Position numbers and translations under genes: made by a program
Shown: one piece after another, positions 23,661 to 30,729 of the stretch
Position numbering within the stretch: the stretch's first letter is position 1
How the letters are laid out: the number at the start of each line of letters is the position of its first letter
Source: Alphaproteobacteria bacterium
GTDB taxonomy: Bacteria; Pseudomonadota; Alphaproteobacteria; Rs-D84
Assembly: GCA_017463185.1 (NCBI GenBank)
Contig: JAFTPS010000002.1
Span: 1 to 33,500, forward strand
Direction of reading: 5' to 3'
DNA length: 33,500 nt
Notes under the pieces: generated by a model
The model's database searches: none
Told to the model about the DNA's origin: nothing
The model's input: only the letters and a program-made list of their open reading frames with translations

Positions 23661-24959
23661 TTGATAAAAAAAATTAGTAAATTTTTATCAAGAATTATAT
23701 TGGGGCTGTTTCTGTTATTGCCACCATTAGAAGCACTTGGCGCGTCGGCCAATTTACCAATGGCAGACATTGGTGATTTTGGAACCTGGGCGACCGAAAA
23801 CAACCGTCAATTACTGATTGGGAATATGGCACGAGATATTGATGAATTCCAGGGCAGTTATATAACCCAGTTGGTGGATGACTATGTCCCGATAGAGGCA
23901 AAAATCGGACTGATGTTTATGAATGCAATGTCGTTTGTTGGCGATGTTCTGGATTCATCGTTGGTACGTTTTGTAATAATATTTATTATAATAGCATATG
24001 CATTTTGGATTGTATTTGAAACATACAATATGATGACCAGTGGCAAAGGCGATGTTATGAAACTGGCCCAGGATATTGTAAAAAAAGGTGCGATTATTGC
24101 TATATGGATTATTGTCTTGCGTTTTGGACCGGCACGAATATTTATGTGGATAATGGGCCCTATTATATCGGTGGCAACGGTATTATCTGATTTAATATTG
24201 AATGCGGTATCACAAAGTGCGGGTGTCAGCCTGCCCGATACATGTGGCGCAATTCGTGAATATGCCGTGACACATATCAGCGATAATAATATTATGACTG
24301 GAACAAATGCAGCCGATTTAATGTGCCTGCCATCCCGTATGTCTGGATTTTGCTATACAGCAATTGCAGCGGGCTGGGAATGGATAAAGGCAGGTATTGG
24401 GAACAGTGCTTTTACATTTGCTGTTGGTATTGTATTTATCGTGATGTTTATAAGTGTTGCGTGGAAATTTATGTTTATGGCATTGGGGGTAATTGCGGAC
24501 CTGTTTCTGGGGGTTTTAATGTTACCATTTACCGCAATTGCCGAAACAATTGGTAAAACATCTTACAAAGGTATAGCAGGCGATATATTTAATCAATTCT
24601 TAGGACTGTTTAAGGTCGAAAATTTGCAATCACAGATTCAGAGATTTATAAACGCCGCCATATTCTTTGTATCGTTGTCTATTGTAATTGCATTCTGTAC
24701 CGCAATGATGTCAGGGACAATAAGCACAAATCTGTCATCAAACGTGCCAACAATTGAAAACCAAGGATTTTGGATAACATTATTGGTTGGTGCATTGACC
24801 TGGTATTTTGCAAATCAGGCCCAATCCCTGGCCCAGAAATTGGGTGGTTCTATCAATGACAGTATTGGTCAACAGATGAAAGGTGATATAACCAAACTGT
24901 GGAAAAATGCATCAGGGACTGCAAAAAAATGGTGGAAAATCATCCGCGACAAGAAATAA
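23661..24959 (+). CDS. VirB6/TrbL-like T4SS inner-membrane protein (5 of 5)
   Basis: A 432-residue protein beginning at TTG (AAGGTTAG upstream; 5-base gap from the previous gene). It has a signal peptide (to about ALGA, residue 28), a soluble stretch, then hydrophobic segments at about 110-132, 150-190 and 250-300, and another near 330-350, with a basic Lys/Trp-rich tail. It has no CxxC near the N-terminus; the equivalent position reads AKIGLMFMNAMSF. It closes the operon. No other T4SS component (VirB4, VirB8-B11, VirD4) lies in the window, so any partners must be encoded elsewhere. Confidence 0.72.
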   Translation: MIKKISKFLSRIILGLFLLLPPLEALGASANLPMADIGDFGTWATENNRQLLIGNMARDIDEFQGSYITQLVDDYVPIEAKIGLMFMNAMSFVGDVLDSSLVRFVIIFIIIAYAFWIVFETYNMMTSGKGDVMKLAQDIVKKGAIIAIWIIVLRFGPARIFMWIMGPIISVATVLSDLILNAVSQSAGVSLPDTCGAIREYAVTHISDNNIMTGTNAADLMCLPSRMSGFCYTAIAAGWEWIKAGIGNSAFTFAVGIVFIVMFISVAWKFMFMALGVIADLFLGVLMLPFTAIAETIGKTSYKGIAGDIFNQFLGLFKVENLQSQIQRFINAAIFFVSLSIVIAFCTAMMSGTISTNLSSNVPTIENQGFWITLLVGALTWYFANQAQSLAQKLGGSINDSIGQQMKGDITKLWKNASGTAKKWWKIIRDKK

Positions 24960-24960
24960 G

Positions 24961-25130
24961 TTATTAGTAAGAGGTTAGTGGATAATGATTCTATGACCTG
25001 GACACCAGGAGCATCGCCCACAAAAATTTTTAATTTTTGCAGGGCCCGAACAAACCACTGGATGACAATAAAGAAGAAAATACTAATGACTAACAACCAA
25101 TACCTAGCACCACTAACCACCATCTATGCC
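24961..25130. repeat. Composite intergenic repeat, locus 5
   Basis: It begins with TTATTAGTAAGAGGTTAGTGGATAATG (units in the opposite orientation), then CCTGGACACCAGG, a short AAAATTTTTAATTTTT palindrome, GATGACAATAAAGAAGAA and ACTAATGACTAACAACCAATAC, ending CCACTAACCACCA before the terminator. No gene is supported. Confidence 0.6.
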
Positions 25131-25131
25131 T

Positions 25132-25159
25132 AAAAAAATGCGCCATTGGCGCATTTTTT
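25132..25159. terminator. Shared terminator of the VirB6-like operon and the gene at 25158
   Basis: The hairpin ATGCGCC-ATT-GGCGCAT with A7 and T6 flanks works on both strands, and convergent genes lie on both sides. Confidence 0.8.
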
Positions 25160-25637
25160 ATTTACTATAATAACAATTACCGGTATATACACCACTGCCA
25201 CTACTATCAGAAAAACTGTTGCCAGATGGAATATAACACGATGTAATAACTATACTGCCCGCAGCACTAGTAGCTGAATCATCACCAGTCGCAGTTGAAC
25301 ACTTTGTACAAGTTGCACCATTTCCAAAATATCCCGCAAAACATTTTGCCACACCCACAATACCACTGGAACATGTTCCATAGGAATAGCTTTCATTCGG
25401 CGATATAGTAACCGTTTTTGTCTGATATGAATAGATACTGGCAATTCCACCCACACAAGATGGACAATCATAATATGTTGCATCTGGACAAATTATAACC
25501 CTGGTAATTCCGGAACATCCAGCCGGCGCAGAATATTCAATCTCAGAACTAGCAGGGTCAATTACGGTACATTCTGCTGACATAGCATTATTTATAAAGA
25601 AGCCCACCATCATCATCGCACAGATATATGTTTTCAT
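25158..25637 (-). CDS. Cysteine-rich exported protein
   Basis: A 159-residue protein with a signal peptide (MKTYICAMMMVGFFINNAMSA) and 15 cysteines after it. The C-terminus has SCYIPSGNSF, then DSSGSGVY and a terminal NCYYSK, closely matching the end of the protein at 8465; the middle shares short segments such as CFAGYFGNGATCTKC (compare CAAGYYG). It is probably a smaller paralogue, exported and disulfide-bonded. The role is unknown. The ATG at 25637 follows AAGGGAATTGAGAA, the same ribosome-binding context as the 8465 gene. Its upstream region is the second copy of the structured leader, so both paralogues are probably controlled together. Confidence 0.75.
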   Translation of the reverse strand: MKTYICAMMMVGFFINNAMSAECTVIDPASSEIEYSAPAGCSGITRVIICPDATYYDCPSCVGGIASIYSYQTKTVTISPNESYSYGTCSSGIVGVAKCFAGYFGNGATCTKCSTATGDDSATSAAGSIVITSCYIPSGNSFSDSSGSGVYTGNCYYSK

Positions 25638-25924
25638 TTCTCAATTCCCTTTTTTGTATTTGTTAAACAAAAACAAAACCGCCAATGGAATTGACGGTCG
25701 GGAGGTTAAGAAAATCATATAAGAGAATGACCCCTGTGGCCTTTGGGTTACCCCTGTTGTATAGCCACAGGCCCCCCGACCAAAAAACAAGGTCGGGCAT
25801 ATATGCAAAATAAAAAGCGCATCCGCGCTAAACATTTTGCCCAGTCGGATTTTTAATGTATTTACATACATTACTCTTATAAAGGATTTCTTACGTCCCT
25901 GAACCAACATCCCTGTTGAATTCA
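25638..25924 (-). promoter_or_regulatory. Structured riboswitch-like leader, copy 2
   Basis: Same architecture as 9140-9416 but clearly diverged. Read leftward: a hairpin AGCGC/GCGCT with a T-rich tail (25807-25829); GGTCGGG (25775-25781 on this strand) able to pair either with upstream CCCGACC (25791-25797) or with downstream CCTCCCGACC (25696-25705); a CCTGTGGC/GCCACAGG stem; GGG/CCC and TCAT/ATGA hairpins; and the terminator ACCGTCAA/TTGGCGGT (25678-25698). Several stem differences from copy 1 keep pairing, including G-U replacements. A TAGAAT at 25931-25936 is the likely -10. Confidence 0.7.
25678..25698 (-). terminator. Conditional terminator in leader copy 2
   Basis: Read leftward: ACCGTCAA-TTCCA-TTGGCGGT (8 bp, one G-U) then TTTTGTTTTTG. 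Its first bases overlap the competing core stem, as in copy 1. Confidence 0.6.
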
Positions 25925-25974
25925 AAAATTATTCTACATTGAATTGCGAAAAAGATAAAGGGAAAAATGAAAAT

Positions 25975-26040
25975 AATGGCGGAACACATAAAATTAGTTA
26001 TATGTATTCCACCACTATCCACTAACCACTTACACTACCC
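25975..26040. repeat. Composite intergenic repeat, locus 6
   Basis: ATGTATTCCACCACTATCCACTAACCACTTACACTACCCACTA leads straight into the 3' end of the HTH gene; the first part nearly matches 9693-9725 and 32108-32140. Confidence 0.65.
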
Positions 26041-26041
26041 A

Positions 26042-26284
26042 CTAATAATTTTCATTGTCTGGTTCCAGGAACTGGGCAAATTCGCCCAATGAGATATGGG
26101 TCGCATCTATAATCTTGGCAATGGTTGCACATGATGGCCAACGCGGTGTACCATCGGAACTAAATTCTTTACTTTTATTAAATGTAGTGGAATCCAGTCC
26201 ACTAAATCGTGCCAAGCCAGAACAACTCAATCCACGCGATTTTGCCAGCCGACGTATTGCCAACCATATTGTCGTATGATTCAT
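26042..26284 (-). CDS. Small XRE-family HTH DNA-binding protein
   Basis: An 80-residue protein made of one helix-turn-helix domain. The pattern TTIWLAIRRLAKSRGLSCSGLARFSGLDSTTFNKSK followed by PRWPSCATIAKIIDA resembles the N-terminal DNA-binding part of alphaproteobacterial S24-type (LexA/CI-like) repressors. Those proteins continue into a peptidase domain; this one stops after the HTH (EFAQFLEPDNENY), so it is either a truncated descendant or a dedicated short regulator. GGGGGAGAG lies directly before the ATG. It stands alone. A role in controlling the nearby leaders or VirB6-like genes is possible but not shown. Confidence 0.8.
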   Translation of the reverse strand: MNHTTIWLAIRRLAKSRGLSCSGLARFSGLDSTTFNKSKEFSSDGTPRWPSCATIAKIIDATHISLGEFAQFLEPDNENY

Positions 26285-26513
26285 TTCTCTCTCCCCCTGT
26301 TATTTATTAGGACAACTTTCAAAACGTGGTTGAATTATTTCATAAAAACTAATCCAGCGCAAGAATAAATTTGCACAAAAATGCTTTTTCAACCCAAGAT
26401 TGTATTCTTATCTCTAAAAGCAAGAAAAAACTGTCACACAAATTAAATCACCCACCCCGTTTCGCGAAATACACACAACAAAACAAAATTCTAATCAAAC
26501 CTGATATAAAAAT
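26285..26513. other. AT-rich spacer without a supported gene
   Basis: Between the HTH gene and the tRNA promoter I see no gene, hairpin or repeat of note. A rightward 63-codon frame (26371-26562) runs into the tRNA and has no ribosome binding site. Confidence 0.5.
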
Positions 26514-26541
26514 TTGCATTTGCAAAAAATGCTGTTATAAT
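26514..26541 (+). promoter_or_regulatory. Promoter of tRNA-Pro
   Basis: TTGCAT (26514-26519), a 16-base spacer and a perfect TATAAT (26536-26541), 11 bases before the mature tRNA. Confidence 0.7.
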
Positions 26542-26552
26542 AGAGTTCGTTT

Positions 26553-26629
26553 CGGGGCGTAGCTCAGTCTGGTAGAGTGCTTGCTTTGGGAGCAAGATGT
26601 CGAAGGTTCGAATCCTTTCGCCCCGACCA
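26553..26629 (+). tRNA. tRNA-Pro (anticodon UGG)
   Basis: A 77-base cloverleaf with acceptor strands CGGGGCG/CGCCCCG, D arm GTAGCTCAG..GGTAGAGT, anticodon stem CTTGC/GCAAG with loop TTTGGGA (anticodon TGG), T arm AAGGTTCGAATCCTT, discriminator A and encoded CCA. UGG reads proline codons. It is the only tRNA in the window and has its own promoter and terminator. Confidence 0.97.
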
Positions 26630-26637
26630 GAAAATTC

Positions 26638-26663
26638 AAACCGTCGCATTTGCGGCGGTTTTT
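26638..26663 (+). terminator. Terminator of tRNA-Pro
   Basis: The hairpin ACCGTCGC-ATTT-GCGGCGGT followed by TTTTT, with one G-U pair, 9 bases after the tRNA. Confidence 0.8.
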
Positions 26664-26742
26664 AATTTCCCCAAAAAAAGGGCGAAAGAATACGCCAAAG
26701 TGACAACGACACAATCCAACCCATATTTCCATCACTTTATGC

Positions 26743-26771
26743 TTGTTTGATTTGGGTAAGTTTTCTATGAT
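26743..26771 (+). promoter_or_regulatory. Promoter giving a leaderless or near-leaderless transcript
   Basis: TTGTTT (26743-26748), a 17-base spacer and TATGAT (26766-26771), only 7 bases before the ATG at 26779. Confidence 0.5.
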
Positions 26772-26778
26772 ATAGGTA

Positions 26779-27774
26779 ATGAAAGGAAGATTTCGGTTTT
26801 TTATTATATTCTGGACTATAACGACTGGTGCATGGGCTATGTCGCGTGATGCGCGGCTGACCAACACAACCGGATACAACTATAATTATATGTACCCTTA
26901 CCTGAGCAATCAAATGCGCACAGACCTGAATCCCGGGGTCACCACTTCGCAATCAACCAGCCCCATTGATACAATTGTTAAAACGAAAAAAATGTCCGCC
27001 GACCGTCGCGTCGTATCGCGCAGTGCAAAAAAATCAAACACCGCCCAGCCTGCGACCACCGCACGTGTGGCGACCAGTACCACAAATGTTGGCACCCCCA
27101 CATCAACAAATCGCCGTACGGTCGCACGCCGTGGCACAACCACCGCACGCACGGCCACAACCGGAACATCTGGGGGCACACGCAATGTTGTTGCACGCGG
27201 GCGCACAACGCGTGGTGATAATTCATATCTGACGCGTGCGGCAACGAATGCTGCCAACACACCAACCAGCAACAGCGCACGCATTACATCCGCCCGATGC
27301 CTGGCGGATTATACAGAATGCATGAACGATTATTGCCTGCGCGAAGATACCGCATACAATCGCTGTTATTGCAGTTCAAAATTATCCCAGATTGACGCAG
27401 TATACCAGACATCTATTACCAACCTGATAGACCAAATTTTTGCCCTGCAGGCAACCAACCAATGGACGGACGCAGAAATGAACGAATATTGGATGGACAC
27501 CGTCGGAAAATACAGGGGCGAAAATTCCTGGACTAATCTGGAAAACGCGCTGGATATAAACTGGGCGGGCACAGAAAGTCGCGTCCGCGGTCAAACGGCC
27601 TTTAACACGGGCCACGAATACTGTGTCCAGCATTTGCGCGGGTGTTCATATATGACGGCAAACCTGCGTGATGCATATCGGTCTGAAATTGCACGCGATT
27701 GCGAAACATACGAGCAATCATTACAAAAAATCAAAAATGCCGCCGAAAGTATAGTGGAGTCTTATAATGAATAA
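26779..27774 (+). CDS. Exported Thr/Arg-rich protein with a cysteine domain
   Basis: A 331-residue protein of unknown function. It has a signal peptide (MKGRFRFFIIFWTITTGAWA), a low-complexity region of about 115 residues (70-180) dominated by Thr, Arg, Ala and Asn that is probably disordered and strongly basic, and a folded C-terminal half. That half begins CLADYTECMNDYC and YNRCYCSSKLSQID and later has YCVQHLRGCSYM, with regularly spaced cysteines and many Tyr and Trp. The basic repeat may bind a polyanion such as LPS or nucleic acid (inference). The start fits a leaderless transcript from the promoter at 26743. Its end overlaps the arginase-like gene by 8 bases, so the two are coupled. Confidence 0.65.
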   Translation: MKGRFRFFIIFWTITTGAWAMSRDARLTNTTGYNYNYMYPYLSNQMRTDLNPGVTTSQSTSPIDTIVKTKKMSADRRVVSRSAKKSNTAQPATTARVATSTTNVGTPTSTNRRTVARRGTTTARTATTGTSGGTRNVVARGRTTRGDNSYLTRAATNAANTPTSNSARITSARCLADYTECMNDYCLREDTAYNRCYCSSKLSQIDAVYQTSITNLIDQIFALQATNQWTDAEMNEYWMDTVGKYRGENSWTNLENALDINWAGTESRVRGQTAFNTGHEYCVQHLRGCSYMTANLRDAYRSEIARDCETYEQSLQKIKNAAESIVESYNE

Positions 27775-28603
27775 TATTATGGGTATTGAATATGGTCGCG
27801 GATGCCTGCGCACCGCGATAGAGGGTGGTCCCGCCCTGGCCCCAGCCGCAATCAAAGAAATGTTTCCAAACGCAGACTGGACCACGGTTATTGCCGACCC
27901 GTTTGACCCTACCCTGTGCGCGAACGACCGATTTGGTGAAAACTTTAATATCCAGCGCAAAATTTATGCCGCCACACCCGATGACCGGCACATTATGATT
28001 GGGGGCGACCATTCGGTGAACTATGGACATTTTGCGGCCCTGCGCGATCGTATGCCGGATGATGATTTGTGCCTGGTCTATATAGACGCACATTTGGACA
28101 TTCATACGCCCAAATCCGCCATTGCCCAGGCATCTGGTGCACCACATGGGACAAATGTTCGCGCCCTGTTGGGAACGGGCGACGCACGGTGGCTAACATT
28201 ACAGCAAAATAAACCATCATTAAAACCAGAAAACTTGTTTTATTTGGGCACACGCTCTTATGAACCCGCGGAAATAGAATTTGCCCGCAAAAACAACATA
28301 TTCATTCGCACCGCTGATGAATTACAATCCCCGGAATCCTGGGTCACAGCGGTGCGTGATATTCGTCGCAACATAGACGCACGTCCATTTGTGGTATCAT
28401 TTGACTTTGATGCAATTGACCCGAAATATTTCCGCGACGTCCTGGTACCGGCCGAAAACGGAATAAGTGTTGCCGCCGGCGAATATTTTGTTCGCGAATT
28501 TAGCGACGCATACAGTTTTGAATTTGTGGAATACGCACCATCTGGCGACCCACAAAGTGCCAAAATCGTAAAGAAACTGGTTGGAATTTTGATGGACAAA
28601 TAA
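27767..28603 (+). CDS. Arginase/agmatinase-family ureohydrolase
   Basis: A 278-residue enzyme of the ureohydrolase superfamily, which hydrolyses guanidino compounds to urea with a two-manganese centre. The metal ligands are all present: the His in GGDHSV, Asp-His-Asp-His in VYIDAHLDIHTP, and the Asp pair in SFDFDAIDP. The segment ASGAPHGTNVRALLG parallels the arginase S-G-N-x-H-G-x-P loop more than the agmatinase one, so arginase or formimidoylglutamase-like activity is favoured, but the substrate is open. An Asn usually found in DAHxDIN is His here. GGAG precedes the ATG at 27767 by 7 bases. The coupling to an exported Thr/Arg-rich protein is unusual for a cytosolic enzyme. Confidence 0.85.
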   Translation: MNNIMGIEYGRGCLRTAIEGGPALAPAAIKEMFPNADWTTVIADPFDPTLCANDRFGENFNIQRKIYAATPDDRHIMIGGDHSVNYGHFAALRDRMPDDDLCLVYIDAHLDIHTPKSAIAQASGAPHGTNVRALLGTGDARWLTLQQNKPSLKPENLFYLGTRSYEPAEIEFARKNNIFIRTADELQSPESWVTAVRDIRRNIDARPFVVSFDFDAIDPKYFRDVLVPAENGISVAAGEYFVREFSDAYSFEFVEYAPSGDPQSAKIVKKLVGILMDK

Positions 28604-29539
28604 TTATCGCTGTTTAATCCGATTTATAAAGTCCAGAATTTTGTAATCATCATCGTACCAGGCAATCAATCGCGCCAATTCAACACCACGCGCAATATCC
28701 CGCCGTGCCAACGAATCACACGCCTGGTGCAATGACTTGCAAACCGCCGTCATATCCCGATTCATAACCTGGCGATAAACTTTGCGCGCACGATATGGCA
28801 TATCACCATAACTGGTCATATATGTTTCGCCCCAGTCAATCCGTCGCCCAGCCCGCAGATTACGCGACTCGGCTTCTTCGTCACGGGTGACAAAAATTTT
28901 ATTCAAATTATCACGTGCCGGATTTTTATCTTCGTCACCAGCCCAGGCGGACAACAAATATTTTTCATATTTCAGCGATGCCATATACATCGGTACATTA
29001 TCACGCGGCTCAGCCAAACCTGCGGCCAGGGCAGTGGCTGCCTCAAACCACGGACCGTGGGAATAGCGCGTAAATTCAGATACATTGTTATAATACAATT
29101 TCAGCGCATAATGTGCATTTATTTCCGGGAAAGACAATTTACACACAAACCCCAATAATCCAGACCACGGATTGACCCGATAAACATTTACACCACGCGC
29201 AAATAAAGTACACTTGGTCCCAAATAAATTACCTATTTCAGGAATTTCATAGTGCTGGTCCATCTTCATTTCACGCAAATCAAAAATATTCTTTATCAAC
29301 CAATTTTCCAGACATTCACGAAATTCGGCTGTTATTGCAGCAATATGTTCCCGTGGGACTTGATTCCGCAATTCGGGCGGCAACGCCCCCAGATATGGAG
29401 ACACATCCGTGTTATAAATAATGCGTTTTAAAACATTTGGATTGCGCGACCAATTATGACGCAAAAAACCCGTCAGTCCCCTGTGCTTTACACGGGCGAC
29501 ATCCTGGACCTGAACTAATGGTGCATCACTTTTTATCAT
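28604..29539 (-). CDS. Unknown protein, possibly kinase-like
   Basis: A 311-residue protein without signal peptide or membrane segment. I do not recognise it. The middle (LLGFVCKLSF..HYALKLYYNN, then WFEAATALAAGL and MYMASLKYEKYLLSAW) resembles a protein-kinase N-lobe: a strand with Lys, a helix with Glu and a hinge. However, no HxD catalytic loop or DFG is found after it, so this could be chance or a pseudokinase. The C-terminal part is helical and basic. A promoter (TTGACA at 29571-29576, -10 within 29548-29556) lies close before the ATG. It is convergent with the arginase-like gene, the two stop codons being adjacent. Confidence 0.55.
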   Translation of the reverse strand: MIKSDAPLVQVQDVARVKHRGLTGFLRHNWSRNPNVLKRIIYNTDVSPYLGALPPELRNQVPREHIAAITAEFRECLENWLIKNIFDLREMKMDQHYEIPEIGNLFGTKCTLFARGVNVYRVNPWSGLLGFVCKLSFPEINAHYALKLYYNNVSEFTRYSHGPWFEAATALAAGLAEPRDNVPMYMASLKYEKYLLSAWAGDEDKNPARDNLNKIFVTRDEEAESRNLRAGRRIDWGETYMTSYGDMPYRARKVYRQVMNRDMTAVCKSLHQACDSLARRDIARGVELARLIAWYDDDYKILDFINRIKQR

Positions 29540-29547
29540 CTCAGTTA

Positions 29548-29576
29548 CATATAATACAAAAACAGCAAAATGTCAA
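29548..29576 (-). promoter_or_regulatory. Promoter of the gene at 28604
   Basis: Read leftward: a perfect TTGACA (29571-29576), then TTTTG as in the promoter at 6454, and a -10 of TATATG at 17 bases (29548-29553), 8 bases before the ATG. Confidence 0.55.
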
Positions 29577-29773
29577 TATTCGTTATATTCTGCACACATT
29601 TTGTTATGCCGATAAATATTGCGCGCCAAATCATCACTTATAACATCCCAGTCCCCTGCCCGACCATAAATTGGCGTGCACACAATCGGCGCACAAACAC
29701 TATTCGGCAATTGAGTATTTTTCGCGCAGGATGCGACGAATATCACGCAACCCAACATTAAAAGTTTCCGCAT
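29573..29773 (-). CDS. Rz1-like outer-membrane spanin lipoprotein
   Basis: A 66-residue lipoprotein with a signal ending FVASC (lipidated Cys16). The mature part is about 50 residues with IVCTPIYGRAGDWDVISDDLARNIYRHNKMC. The P-I..D..S..AR.I..HN pattern resembles phage o-spanins (Rz1-like), which pair with an inner-membrane i-spanin to fuse the membranes at lysis. AAGGA lies 8 bases before the ATG. Its first 74 bases overlap the 3' end of the membrane-anchored gene at 29700 in another frame, the classic spanin layout. No phage genes are nearby. Similarity is judged by eye, so a plain small lipoprotein remains possible. Confidence 0.6.
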   Translation of the reverse strand: MRKLLMLGCVIFVASCAKNTQLPNSVCAPIVCTPIYGRAGDWDVISDDLARNIYRHNKMCAEYNEY

Positions 29774-29930
29774 TTATTTTTTCCTTTAAATTTATTATTT
29801 CCGATTGATATGTCGCATTGGCCTGGGCTATCTGGGCATTACACTGAACACGCCCCACCCGTGTCCCCATCCAGAAAGAAAAAAATATCCCCACCACCAC
29901 CATTATCAATATAAATAAACATATCTTCAT
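29700..29930 (-). CDS. Rz-like inner-membrane spanin
   Basis: A 76-residue protein with one N-terminal membrane helix (about residues 3-22) and a periplasmic helical region (QCNAQIAQANATYQSEIINLKEKI) likely to form a coiled coil, as in i-spanins (Rz). It is shorter than lambda Rz (153 residues) but within the range of small spanins. GGGGGA lies 5 bases before the ATG at 29930; a GTG one codon earlier is an alternative. It overlaps the lipoprotein gene by 74 bases in a different frame. It follows rplQ after a terminator and has no clear promoter of its own, so read-through from rplQ may express it. Confidence 0.6.
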   Translation of the reverse strand: MKICLFILIMVVVGIFFSFWMGTRVGRVQCNAQIAQANATYQSEIINLKEKINAETFNVGLRDIRRILREKYSIAE

Positions 29931-29962
29931 CACAATCCCCCATAAAAAAACTTTTTCTTGGA

Positions 29963-29994
29963 ATTAAAAAATCCCGCAAAGCGGGATTTTTTAA
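29963..29994. terminator. Terminator of rplQ
   Basis: The hairpin ATCCCGC-AAA-GCGGGAT with A6 and T6 flanks directly after the rplQ stop. Confidence 0.85.
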
Positions 29995-30546
29995 TTATTT
30001 GCCTGTAGCTCGTCTACGAACCGCCGCGGTCTTGGTCGCGGTGGACGCTTTTGCTGCCTTTGGCGCATCTTTCTCTATTTTTGCTGTTGTTGCCTTTGGG
30101 GCTTTCTCAGATTTTGCGGCAACTTTTTCTTCTGCTGCCTTTTCCTCTGTTGCGGCTGGCTTTACAACCTTTTTCGCATTTTCGTCACGGTCAACCAATT
30201 CAATAATAGCCATTGGTGCCGCGTCGCCATAGCGGAAACCTGCCTTTAACACGCGTGTATAACCACCATTACGATTTGCATAGCGTGGCCCCAACACTTC
30301 AAACAACTTTTTAACGGTTGCGGCACTGCTGTTGCCCAATTCAGACGCAGTCAAACGACGATTTGCAACAGAATCAACCTTGGCACGAGTAATCAATTTT
30401 TCAACAACACTGCGCAAATCTTTTGCCTTTGGCAAAGTAGTTTTAATCTGTTCTTTTTCAACCAAGTTTTTAGCCAAACCAATAAACAAGGCCTTGCGTG
30501 CATTCGTATCGCGATTAAATGTGCGACCTGCTTTCATATGTCTCAT
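29995..30546 (-). CDS. rplQ: 50S ribosomal protein L17
   Basis: A 183-residue protein. Residues 1 to about 120 are a standard L17 ([21 protein letters not shown] at the start, [22 protein letters not shown] near the end of the fold). A tail of about 60 residues rich in Ala, Lys, Glu and Thr follows, which is longer than in most L17 proteins and probably disordered and basic. L17 sits near the peptide exit tunnel of the large subunit. AGGAG precedes the ATG at 30546; the TTG one codon upstream is not needed. It follows rpoA as usual, but 264 bases separate them and a promoter at 30648-30675 could drive rplQ alone. Confidence 0.95.
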   Translation of the reverse strand: MRHMKAGRTFNRDTNARKALFIGLAKNLVEKEQIKTTLPKAKDLRSVVEKLITRAKVDSVANRRLTASELGNSSAATVKKLFEVLGPRYANRNGGYTRVLKAGFRYGDAAPMAIIELVDRDENAKKVVKPAATEEKAAEEKVAAKSEKAPKATTAKIEKDAPKAAKASTATKTAAVRRRATGK

Positions 30547-30647
30547 CAATTACTCCTTTTAGTTGTTTCAGCCCACCACACGGTGGGATTCTTTGAGACG
30601 CCACAACCTGACAACATTGCCAGCACTGTGGGATTAAAATTCGCTTT

Positions 30648-30675
30648 ATTTTATATAAATTCCCGCAAAATGCAA
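30648..30675 (-). promoter_or_regulatory. Internal promoter upstream of rplQ
   Basis: Read leftward: TTGCAT (30670-30675), a 16-base spacer and TAAAAT (30648-30653), about 100 bases before rplQ. A hairpin CCCACC-ACAC-GGTGGG (30573-30588) lies in the resulting leader. Confidence 0.5.
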
Positions 30676-30729
30676 GAAAAAATCCACAAAATTCCTTGCA
30701 GGGCAAGAAATTAATTTATGTGTGATGAT

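Noticed and set aside
25641..25925. Leftward 94-codon frame over leader copy 2
   Set aside because: It coincides with the structured leader, has no ribosome binding site, and is not matched by a frame of similar length in leader copy 1.
26535..26879. Leftward 114-codon frame opposite tRNA-Pro containing GAKGFEPSTSCSQSKHS
   Set aside because: This string is the familiar false translation of the complementary strand of a tRNA; the tRNA itself is certain.
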